From: Bombus terrestris
Lineage: Eukaryota; Arthropoda; Insecta; Hymenoptera; Apidae
Reading direction: 5' to 3'
Length of the DNA stretch: 64,000 nucleotides
NCBI RefSeq assembly: GCF_910591885.1
Contig: NC_063282.1
Span: 1,118,001-1,182,000, forward strand
The notes under the pieces are model-generated. The model had not been told where the DNA came from. It was given only the letters and a program-made list of their open reading frames with translations, and did not search any database. This document shows positions 51,046-61,207 of the stretch, piece by piece. Within the stretch, counting starts at the first letter, position 1; each line of letters opens with the position of its first letter. The position numbers were made by a program, and so were the translations under genes.

Positions 51046-51053
51046 TATATAAG
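51046..51053 (+). promoter_or_regulatory. TATA box of the 51-kb cuticle-type gene
   Basis: TATATAAG on the plus strand 82 bp upstream of the ATG at 51128, matching the arrangement of the minus-strand family members. Confidence 0.8.
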
Positions 51054-51127
51054 CAGCGTTTCCTCGGGAATTGAGGTATAGTCGTCTCAGCTTTTACGTA
51101 GTGTATCCACACGTTTCAACCACAACC

Positions 51128-51483
51128 ATGTTCAAAACGGTGAGTGCTGGAGATCGAGTGCTAGATAGTGCAGACGGAAACAGGGTAAGCAAAGGGAGAA
51201 TCTCCTCTTGATCGAATTTTTGTGAGCGTAGCTGTTGTTCGCTGGATTATTGGCGGTCGCGTTGGCTGCACCGTCGCCGGCTCCTGCACCAGCCCCGGCT
51301 CCAGCACCAGGTCCGGCACCCTCGGCGTCTCTGGTCGCCGCTCCCCTGGCCGCCGCTCCATTGGCTGCACCAGCTCTTCTCTCAAACATTGGAACACCCC
51401 TTCTCTACTCCAACTACCCGCCTATTCCGGTTGCTAGTTACGCGCCTGCTTCCTCTTACATCTATAAAGGCTACGTCGTCTAA
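51128..51483 (+). CDS. Apidermin-like secreted cuticle protein
   Basis: Two exons, 51128-51139 and 51232-51483, phase-0 intron, 87 residues. Exon 1 encodes MFKT; exon 2 continues LLFAGLLAVALA, so the signal peptide is split as in the other cluster members. The mature chain opens with an alternating Ala-Pro repeat (APSPAPAPAPAPAP). It then has ASLVAAPLAAAPLAAPALL and a Tyr/Pro-rich end, YAPASSYIYKGYVV. It is probably a structural cuticle protein. This is the only member on the plus strand. TATA box at 51046 and AATAAA at 51673. Confidence 0.9.
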
Positions 51484-51672
51484 TAGGATCGACGAGACGA
51501 CATGGATCGATCGAGCGATCAAGCGACCGAACCGAACCATCGAGTAATCAACCAATCGACTCATCTCTTTCTCATCCTGAAAAGATCAATAATCGCATCT
51601 CTGTACTTTCCGTGAAGTATCGTTCGTGCTTCGATTCTCCGACAATGTTCTTATACTTTTAGATTCGGTATC

Positions 51673-51678
51673 AATAAA
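51673..51678 (+). terminator. Polyadenylation signal of the 51-kb cuticle-type gene
   Basis: AATAAA about 190 bp after the stop codon on the sense strand. Confidence 0.75.
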
Positions 51679-53739
51679 ACTGTTTAAACGCAAAGGGCTT
51701 TCTTATTTCCTCGATACGCGTACATGTTTCTTGATGTCCCGTAGTTTACATTTCGACGATTACTTGTTTATTCGTTAATGAATCTATCGCGCACAGCTCG
51801 TTACGTGATTCCTCGTTACTCTGTAAATTCAATTATATAAGAATGAACGTAGGCGTGACCGCACTCTGAATAATCGTTCTCCACCCACTTATGTCATATA
51901 AAAATGTGTGTTCGCGTATCGGAATATGCGGAGTGGCACGCGTATGCACTCTTAAGTGCGATCGAACAAATAAGAAATATTCGTTTGTAGTAAGATCGGA
52001 AGAATCAACTGGGCGAAAAGCCTAGCGCGCACTCTTCATCGAATGCTTATTCCAGCTGATGTTCGAACTGCTGTCCGAGTTTGGACGATTTCGCGAGACA
52101 ATCGTTGCACTGTCGCTTTCTTGGATAAACTATCGCGTTCTCCACTCCTTCGAAGCGAACGTAATACGTCGTATCTCGCGTGGTTCGTCGAGCGTATCCG
52201 CGAGAGCCAAGCGAACCGTGGACAAGCGCATCGAAAGCATAGCGATTTCGATTTAGAAGCGATGGAACGTGCGACGAAAGATGGTAAGAATGTAGCGGAT
52301 ACGAAGGAAATAGACAACGCGCTATAGAAAGGAGTGGATGAAAATACAAGGGTTCACGGTACACACGGTCGTTTGAAAATGTCAAACGTGTCGGCGACTG
52401 GTCTCGCTATTATACCCAGAAGAAGAATTCGAGCCAGAAATTCGCCATCGATGACAAGGGAGGAATCGTTGCGTTTCGTTGAAATCGAGCAAGGCCATGG
52501 CGGCCTTTTGTTTCTACAAACGACGAATCAATTATGCGGCAACAACAATACCAGAATCGTTACGTAAAAGGTAAATGCAATGTCCTCGCGTACGTCGTGT
52601 ACTGGATGTGCCGTTCGTGGTTCGCTGCTGCTTCGTCCAATATGCTGTTAATCCGCTAAAGGTTTAACATACACGAATTTTCCAATGAAATCGAGCAAAT
52701 TGTCTTCGGTGAACATGCACTACGTCACGTTGCGTTTCGAGACAGCAACGTGTTCCGCTTCGCAATATTCTTGGCACCGCAACACGTGTTACCGTAATAA
52801 CATCGAGAATGAAATTTTTCTTCGCGTCACCGTGTATCATCGTACGAAAGCGTCTACGAGGAAAAGGAAGGGGAAATCTACATATAACCGAATCGTTCTA
52901 TTCTGTTACGACGAACCTCGTTACGTCCCTCGTTACGCTGCATTAGGAGCTAACAGTCGGGGTGCGATGCATTTTCGCTTATATATTAATTTCTATATTC
53001 GATATGTTTGTTTCCGTATTTCGATATATTAATATTTCCTACGTATTATCTTGTATTCCTGGTTCGTGTCGTTATTTACAAAATTATTGATTATCCGGGT
53101 GCATCCAGCGCTGGCGGCAATGCGATCAGCCTGCATGGTACATCCACCCCTTGGCATCGATCGCACGCTGCAGTTCACCGACCTCTCTGCTTCGAGACGC
53201 GATACAATACTTGTACTGTCCCCATTATTGCCCTCTTTTGCCCTTATCTACTACCTCGATTGCTCGTCCCACTCTCTTAATCGGCGTCCATTAAATCGCG
53301 GCATTGCTAATTTTAACGAATTCGTTTCACCAAGAGTATTCGACGTATCGATCGTCTACTACAAAGGAGGTTCGATGTTCTCCGTTCGTTACGTCATTAG
53401 GAATATATGGTCCAGCCTAAAAAAAGAAGCACTTATACGCGCTTAAGCGCTTCTTCTTTATTCGTGATTCGTGGATCCGCTGTTTGAGAAAATGCATTTT
53501 GATCGAAATACGATCGACGTGAGTCGATTAAAAATAAGTGTGCGATTCGATCGAGAGAAATCGAAGCGAATGGTCCGAAAATAACGAAAATGGCGCCGAT
53601 TGGTGAATCGCGTTTCGGACGAGCAGCGTCCGAGAACCGCGTCGGTCGCATTCATCCCGATATCGCGTCCTCGCAGATACGACACGAACCCTCACGTGGC
53701 GGAGAGGACATGCGCGCACCCTCGGCAAAGCCGCGACGC
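51679..53739. other. Gene-free spacer
   Basis: About 2 kb; overlapping frames on both strands at 52.0-52.6 and 53.0-53.7 kb show no domains or leaders. A short hairpin-forming sequence with GCGCTTAAGCGC is at 53439-53450. Confidence 0.45.
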
Positions 53740-53776
53740 TATATAAGAGAAGAACGCGAGTCTCCGAGTCTCAGTT
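53740..53776 (+). promoter_or_regulatory. TATA plus initiator core promoter
   Basis: TATATAA (53740-53746) is followed by TCAGTT (53771-53776), the arthropod initiator, with candidate +1 A at 53773, 33 bp after the first T of the TATA box. It precedes the Ser/Arg-rich reading frame and would give a 5' UTR of about 506 nt. Confidence 0.75.
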
Positions 53777-54278
53777 CGCTCACGAAAGCGTGCGAAATAC
53801 ACACGGCAAACCCGGCAATCAACGACAAATTGATAAAACGCGTGTTTGCGATTAAAACTGTTCTTCTGGCACACAAGGATGAACAACTTGGAGAAAGACA
53901 GAAAAAGCATCCTGTAACTAATAAGAATACAGAACAGTGGAGAACGGGTGAAAATAAAAGATCAACGACCGATCTACAACGAAGCACTAGTTTCTCTTCG
54001 AAAGCATCGTTTTACGCAAGTATAAGCACAGTGAAACGAGTGTGGAATCGATTAGCCGCACAGAAATTGATCAACCGTGACAAAAAGGGCGCGCATTTGC
54101 CATCGTTTACGCGAAAGTCAGCGAGTCAACGACTGAGCGCGATCGAACGAAACTCGAGTTGATCCTGAACGAACGAGTTCTAATCGAACGAAACGAAATT
54201 TGCGAGCTGGCTAACCGAACGGTGCAGATTTTCGTCCGCGATCTCGATCGAATCGGTGGCTTTCGTACGTCACTGAGA

Positions 54279-54971
54279 ATGGAGGACACGACTAGATTGA
54301 CCGATCCGGAAGACGATCGTCGCCGAGAGCATCAAAAGGGCGACGGTAAACGAAGAGTCAGCCCGACCGTGGGTCCTGGTTCTTCGAAACAAGAATTTGG
54401 AGACGACGAGTGCAGCACGGACAGTGGTTGCAGCAGCGGTGGAAGTACCGGAAGCGCGGAAAGACTGTCGCGTCGCGGAAGCAGCGAACGATTATGCCGC
54501 GCCACCAGATCGCCGAGAACCCATTGCTACCTGGACCGACTTCGTGGCCGACCAACTCGTTCTCAGGAGAGACTTTCTAGCATTCAAAGAAGTTCGGAGC
54601 GAGTTCGAGCCAAGTCCTCGCGTTCTTGGAGCCCTGGAGACGTTAGAGGCGTTGGAAGAACTTCGGAGTCGCTTTCGTACTCCTCGAGTCCATCGGACGC
54701 CCACAGCAGCACCGACAGCGACTCGTTGAAAAGATCCAGCACGGCAGATGCTCTTCGAAGAGCGCTTCAAACTCTCAAGATATCCTCCAAGTGGGAAGGG
54801 AAGGAGAACAAGCACGCGAAGAAGAGCCCTAAGAGAATCCTACGCAGTCCGGTGTCCTACACGTACGTCAGAGGTCTTTCGGGCCTACCGACGCAGAGGG
54901 TTCCAAGGAACATGGCACAGCAATTGACGATGCCCTGTTCCTGTCAAGATACCGTTGGTCTCTACCGATAA
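54279..54971 (+). CDS. Unrecognised Ser/Arg-rich basic protein
   Basis: Intronless frame of 230 residues starting MEDTTRLTDPEDDRRREHQK. I do not recognise the family. It is low-complexity and basic, with clusters such as CSTDSGCSSGGSTGSAERLS and repeated SSERL/SQERL-type units, candidate kinase sites, then a more ordered-looking end (ADALRRALQTLKISSKW, then SYTYVRGLSGLPTQRVPR, closing CSCQDTVGLYR). That end is the best query for orthologues. No signal peptide or membrane segment. The frame continues upstream without an ATG, so 54279 is the first possible start. Support comes from the TATA+initiator promoter 500 bp upstream and from the frame's composition. The protein may be nuclear or cytoskeletal; that is a guess. 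An upstream open frame (53590-54162) overlaps the leader and may be chance. Confidence 0.6.
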   Translation: MEDTTRLTDPEDDRRREHQKGDGKRRVSPTVGPGSSKQEFGDDECSTDSGCSSGGSTGSAERLSRRGSSERLCRATRSPRTHCYLDRLRGRPTRSQERLSSIQRSSERVRAKSSRSWSPGDVRGVGRTSESLSYSSSPSDAHSSTDSDSLKRSSTADALRRALQTLKISSKWEGKENKHAKKSPKRILRSPVSYTYVRGLSGLPTQRVPRNMAQQLTMPCSCQDTVGLYR

Positions 54972-55085
54972 GAAGCAATCACGATCGATGGCGATTCGAG
55001 TCGAAGCCGGTTCACTCGGTTCATCCAAGTTTCATCCGTTTTACACGATACACTCGCTCAATTCCGGTCTCTCTCTCTTTCGCCC

Positions 55086-55089
55086 TCTT

Positions 55090-55128
<39 letters not shown>

Positions 55129-55160
55129 CTATCTGTCCATCTCTCTATCTATCTATCTCA
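55086..55160 (+). repeat. (CT)n/(CTAT)n compound microsatellite
   Basis: CT dinucleotides pass into CTAT tetranucleotides with one interruption. Confidence 0.9.
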
Positions 55161-56686
55161 TTACAAACGATTTCGAGTTTCGTTGCGCGATCGTCTCGAT
55201 ATTAAATCGCGCATACAACCGAACGGACCTTCCGCTGTTGGACCATTCTTTGCGTACGAGATGTTTGCTCGCACGATCTACACGAATTCGTAGCACACGC
55301 TTCCGTTTCCGTACTTTCTACTTTTGTCAATCGCGGCCGTTTCCTCGCCGCTGTTTTTTCAAACCTCGACCAAACGAGTGGATCAAAATGTATACGAACT
55401 TAGAGCGATACGAGCGAAATAATTGTAACGGACGCATCTTTCGCTCTCCCGGAAACTTCGCGGAAAGCATATCCGGCGCGCTTCTTCCTCCGTCGAGATT
55501 TTCTTTCGTTGCAGGCCGATCGTATTCGATTGGCCGTTGGTCGCTTGGGAGAGAAGAAGGCGAAAAGTGCGGGAAAGTTGCGTTCGTCGTAGGTAGAGGT
55601 GCGTCGACGTACAAGTACATTGTGTTTTAAGTTGTTGGTCTCTTATTCGTAAACGAGATAGATCACGTAGACAGAACGTAGCCATGTAAGCATGTATGTA
55701 CCTACCTTTTGTAGCAAACGATTAGTACACTCGATAAAAACATGTACAATAGCGATACCAATTACGTTACACGCCAACGAATTCCATAGTTGACGATTAA
55801 TCGGCGATGCGTTTCGATCGCAAGTGCAAAGAGGAATAAAACAAGATGGAAGAAACACATTCTCAATGCGCTTCTATCGAAACGTCGTTTCGCGAAAAGT
55901 TATTATATCGTCGCGAAACCGAGGTCGGTTATCGCGATATACGAGTCAATTACGTGTGAACGCGTCGAGATCGCTCAACTCTGGTGCTTTTTTTATAAGG
56001 AACGAATGGATGGAAACGATCGTCGAAAGAATCGAAACGAAACGTTCGCGATCTCGCGCGATCTTTATCGCTAACCGTCCGACGTAACGTTCGGTCGTGA
56101 ATATTTCAGATAGATTAGAATTACTTGTTCGTTAAGGATACTTTTAAAACATATCACGATTCGCAAATGGTATCGTGAACTTCGTTCAGCGCAATCGTTC
56201 GCTCGAGACTAGCAAATTCGAGCGTGTGCGTGCTACGGCGAGACGTTAAACGAGTTTGCGAAGTTTCTGTTCCTTCTTTCGCAAGGCCTGCTGTGCTAAC
56301 AGACGCTTGGCGAGTGTCGCGATGAAAAAGGAGCGGATCGTTCTGTTTTCGACCTCGTTTTCGTTCCAGTTTCATTCTCACGCAAGACGAGAATAACACG
56401 GACAATAACGATACTCGAAAGACGGACGCCGGTGAGTCGAACGGTTGCGGCGAAACGAATCCGAACGAAACCATGGCGAAGGGAAATCTTTTTCTTAAAC
56501 TATCGTCGAAAGTTCTCATTTACGTGAAGGCGAACGTAATCGCGGAACGTATACGCGATCTTTCAGTGCCTTGTAAATATTTACCGCGTGAGTTACATGG
56601 TATGTCGCGAAAAAATTGGCACACAGATGTACGATATCTTGCGAGGAGAAAAAATAGAACGCTAACACACGCCTAATAAATGTCTT

Positions 56687-56704
56687 CGCGAATTCGAATT
56701 CGCG
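56687..56704. repeat. 18-bp perfect palindrome
   Basis: CGCGAATTCGAATTCGCG reads identically on both strands. It lies 7 bp after an AATAAA (56675-56680) on the plus strand. Confidence 0.8.
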
Positions 56705-57253
56705 TATGCGCGATGATTCTCGCGCGAAAATACAAGAACAGAAAAAAAAAGCGAGAATGACAGAATATGCGAGAAATGCAGATTCTCAGGACTGAATATT
56801 TTATATTAAGTATTACCTATGTCGATACTACACGTAGTTTACGTTTCAAATAAACGTTTTTCATTCAAACTGACGTTCGCATTTATAGCCTTCCCGTACC
56901 ATTAACATCCTCCCACTATTTTATCCTCTTACGAATTACGCTCTTTACTCGAATTATCCGAGGCAGAGACTTTTACGAAGGATGAAGTTAAATCGAGCAA
57001 CAGCCGGTCAGTTAACGACACCGTGATTGCGTTTGCTTCGAAATAATTGACAGGACGGAAGGTTTCCGTTCTCGTGTCCGGAGCACGTCGTCAGAGAAAC
57101 AACGTCGTTCCGGCCGATCTGTACGCAACGTGCCCGTACCGGAACACGATTCGCTGAAAGACGTGGAAACATGGAAGGACGTCCCTGGTCCGTTTATAGC
57201 TACGGCCATGACAGAATCAACGAGTGACCCACTTGCAGGGGTTTGCACCCCCG

Positions 57254-57261
57254 TGACGTCA
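57254..57261. promoter_or_regulatory. CRE palindrome (TGACGTCA)
   Basis: Exact full CREB/ATF consensus site. See also the tandem pair at 57772-57788. Confidence 0.5.
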
Positions 57262-57771
57262 CTCGAGGAAAGCGACGCCATTCACGACCCTTCTTTGACC
57301 CAGATCGCTGTTACAGTCGTCCCTACGAAATACCATAGTTCATTCAAGGATCGTTTTCAGGATACTTTGTCGTTACCTGGACGCGTGACATTCATTTCCA
57401 CCGCCATAGCGCTTATTTTTGTTTGTCCTCCTCTCTTTACTTTTCTTCCATTATTCTCCTCGTCTCCGATTTAATCAGTTGCTTACAAAAGTCTATCTTC
57501 CATTCGTCTCTCGTTTTACCTTCCTATTCGTATTTCGAGACTCGCTATCTTTTCTTAGACTCGGCGAAACGCAGGTGATTTTCAAGAAGACCCGAAAAAG
57601 ATGACCGAAATAGCCGAAACTGAAATACACGTTGCTTTCCTGCGAGAAAGTGGAGGGAGGTGAGGGGTGAGGCGGGGTAGACGGTGGTAGCTAGGGCGAC
57701 GATCGCTGATTTCGTGCGTCGCGTCGTTCCTTTTTCTCAGTCCGTTTGTCCTAGTTCTCCTTCCAAACTAG

Positions 57772-57788
57772 TGACGTCACTGACGTCA
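57772..57788. promoter_or_regulatory. Tandem CRE palindromes
   Basis: Two exact TGACGTCA sites (57772-57779 and 57781-57788) separated by a single base. A near match, TTACGTCA, follows at 58196-58203. They are in a CpG-rich stretch with no recognised gene. Confidence 0.6.
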
Positions 57789-59200
57789 TTGAGAAGGCCG
57801 TCGACAACGCGTCCTAATTCCGAGCTTGCGATTGAATAAACCTGGTTGCAGCTTGTCTCTATCCTTCGAACTTGGCATCGTCGCGCGCGCGTTCGTATGT
57901 ACGCAATTGTATCCTGCGTACACACGCCATACGCTGGGCCATTGTTTCATACATGAAATTAGAGACACGCGCATCCATAAGAACGGTGGTGTTCGTTCGT
58001 TTCTCGGATTTTAATCGCCAGATAGGGAGACTTTGGGAGAAGCTGATCGTCAAACAGTGCGCAAAAATGAATCAATCGAAACCGGGACAATCGAATATTC
58101 GCCGCGCACCGCACCACCCCATTCAGCCTCCGATCTAGTCGCGCGGCGAGAAACGTACGGCCGGGTCGTTGCGCTTCGTCGATGACGTTGGATATTACGT
58201 CACGTCGTCATGACTACCGTCGTCCCGTTGTCGATCTCCCGCTCTAGCGAATTCGGCGAAAATTGGGGCTTCGACCTCGAATTAGGTCGGCGTTGTTCCA
58301 CTTTGAGTCGCACCTCGCACCTCCGCTCCCACCGAATCTAGACGAAACGACCGGTGACCGCGGAATATCTCGCGTCAACCCCCCTTTTCATCCATGAACT
58401 CCGACTTTTCGCTTACCGAGCCGTCTTTCTCGCACACCGATCTGCAAAATCGGCAACGTCGTTGATTTTAAATGAAATATCGTGGTTCGCGGTCGAACAG
58501 CTACGAGACTATACGCAAAGATACTTTTCACGACGACTAGATAACGCATTTCTGATTCTTCGGGTTTCGATCGCGTTATTGGTACGTCACGTTTTGTCTC
58601 GATGTTTCCTGAACGACGAAACGACGTCGGTACAAAACGCAACGTACCGATAACACGATCGAAATATATTTTTGTCTCCTGCTCCGTTACCGTATCGTGT
58701 ACCTTCGTTTAACTTTAAAAAATTTTAAAAAGAATCTGGAAATTACAAAATGTACAAGAGACATTGAAGATGTGGCTGGATATTGCTTGTCTTCGCTTTC
58801 TGGTCGAACCTGATCGAACAGGTTCCTCCCATTTTCACCTACTTTACCTTAAAATATTTCTTTTCAGACATTGAAGCAGGTGGGAAGATTAACATCTACC
58901 TGCTTATATCTTTCCCCGCGATCTTTTCTTGTAATAATTATATTTGGAAGATAATATCGTTAGGCGTTTCGAAATAGCGGAATTCTGGGGAAGGGAAAGA
59001 AAGACGGAGCCAATAAAGGCACAGTGGCGTAGAATCATAATGTAACCATATTATTTCTTTCAACGTAACACAGTATTATTATCATTATCATCATTGTTAC
59101 AACAGTTGTTTGAATGTGCCCGGCGTAGTGGCGTAGACCATCGTGGACCATTATTTTCTATTCTTAGGTATGGTAGTAACGATCGTAACAACGATATCGG

Positions 59201-59273
59201 TAACAACAACAATAATAATAATAAGAATAATAATAGCAATAGTAATGATAATTGTCATAATCGTTATCATCAA
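59201..59273 (+). repeat. Imperfect AAT/AAC trinucleotide repeat
   Basis: Degenerate (AAC)n-(AAT)n array, similar in composition to the ATT/ATC-rich stretch at about 59073-59095. Confidence 0.75.
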
Positions 59274-61207
59274 TTATATTAATTATGATTATAGTAATAT
59301 TTATCAGCCGGTAATACGTATCATTCAAAGATTACGATGCTTTCTTTACGCACGATACATAGGCACAAGTGTGCGCGTCGAAGCGTTTGAGTTTGATTCA
59401 TCGATCGGATTTCTGATACAACGATCGAAAATATTGTCAAAAGTATTACTTTCACGGGATAAAGATACAATATTTCAAAGATAACGACAAACTTTCGTAT
59501 CTAGAGGCACTATCGTTCACGTGTTTCGTTTCTCGTCGATGTCATTTTCTCAAATTCTATCAGATACATCGTATATACCCAAAGGTTCTCCCTTTGTTCT
59601 TGAAACAACGAGCGAGAGAAACGAACGAAAGAAAAAGGCAAAATGGGTACAATATAATCGCTTAAGGCTTAAGATTACGAATCGATAGAAAATCGGACGT
59701 TCCTTTAAGTGTAAAAAGTCTCGTGAAAATTCGAAAGGTTGTAAGGAAACTATAGTAGATAGTAACGGATAAATATCTGACGATTCGTCGCGAACGTTAT
59801 TTGTTTCAGCCGCTCGAGACGTATCGCTCGCTCTTCACCACTATCCGAACCGAACAACGTTTTGCTTCTAGAAGAAAGTTATACACGATCGTGTTCGGTT
59901 TTTTCGCTTAATCTGTTTCGTTTCGTTCGCTTCGTTTTCACGTTCGTATTTACGTTTACGTTCACGTTCGCGTTCGTATTCGTTTTGTAGATATTGAAAA
60001 GCGTAATAGTAACAGTAGCGGGTAACAGAGAACGGTGCTACGGCGTTCAAAAGCGCTTCGTGCTTGGAAACCAATCGTAACGCTTATCGTAGATAGCTGG
60101 CAGCCTTTCCTCGCGCGAGGTTGCCTACAATATCGTGTACGATACACTAGCGTGATTCGCTTTGCAAATGTGCCACTACGTACGAAGCGATTTGAACGAC
60201 AATTTTTGTCAGGACAAACGGCTCGGTTCTCGAACATGGCCGCAAGTAGATCGTCCAAGATTTCATCAGCAGAGCCGACTGATCGATCTGCGCTCGGGCC
60301 GTTGCACGTTCTTTATGCACGTTCTAAAAGAAATTGACAAATTTTACTAAATGTACGTGACTGTATCGACGTAACACATTCGAGATCGACGATCTAGATT
60401 GTTCGCGGAGATTTTACGCTATCTGCGAGATAGTATTAAAAAATATCTTGTCAAAATTCATCGATCTCCAATGTATTAATTTAGTAGGTATCAATCATTA
60501 GCGTAAATATTAGATGCGGGTAATAGATAATTTGTCCGTCCACCGTAACTGACGAGATGGAAAGAAGCAAAAACGATAAATCTCGACAGTTACTGGGATG
60601 CGACAATTGCTGTAATAAAATATAAAAGTCTCCATGATACATCTATCGTTGAATGACGATTCGGTTATTTATTAAGAGCAGATAGTTAATCGATCCTTAT
60701 ACGGATTTGAAAAACTTTTGTATAAACTTAAACGTATTGTATCTTAACCCACGCTGGGGTTAAAAATATCAACGAAGCATTGCCTTCTATTATACGAAAA
60801 TCTCAAACGGACGATTAGTATTTGCAAAAGCGGTACGAGACGTATGCATGTCCATGGTGGTCGCAAGACGCTGCCAATAAGTAATAAAATCACATGAAAG
60901 TGCAAGGAATCAACGTTCGTTGCAACTGTTACAGAAAGAGCAGAAAACTCGTTGTTCATGCGCAACTACTTGTTACAGAGTTTTAATACCAACAAGTTTT
61001 TCTCTGTCAAATTTGAGCAACTTACCCGTCTTATTCACTGAGTACCGGTAGCAGAGACCTTACGCGACAATTAGATTAAAAAAAGATAGGATTAGCTCGT
61101 GATTCCGCGAAAGTTCTTTCTTAAGCTATACGTATAGTAACATATTTTCCATCGATTTTGAAACGATCCAATAAGAAATCACAAGATAACGAAGTTTGTC
61201 TACTTAC

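Larger units (their letters stand above)
54972..61207. other. Long region without a recognised gene
   Basis: About 6.2 kb. Its first part may be 3' UTR of the Ser/Arg-rich gene. It contains simple repeats at 55.1 and 59.2 kb, an 18-bp palindrome at 56.7 kb, and CRE-like palindromes at 57.25, 57.78 and 58.2 kb in CpG-rich sequence that looks like a promoter region. Open frames up to ~120 codons occur on both strands without motifs. The 3'-terminal exon of the C1-domain gene should also lie within or left of this region. Confidence 0.45.

Noticed and set aside
53590..54162. 190-codon plus-strand frame before the Ser/Arg-rich gene
   Set aside because: It begins upstream of the predicted transcription start (TATA at 53740), lacks recognisable features, and does not join the downstream frame.
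57130..57474. 114-codon plus-strand frame with a hydrophobic end, overlapping an 89-codon minus-strand frame
   Set aside because: No leader, domain or splice support; the region is CpG-rich with long chance frames, and the CRE site lies inside it. It could be an exon but I cannot support that.
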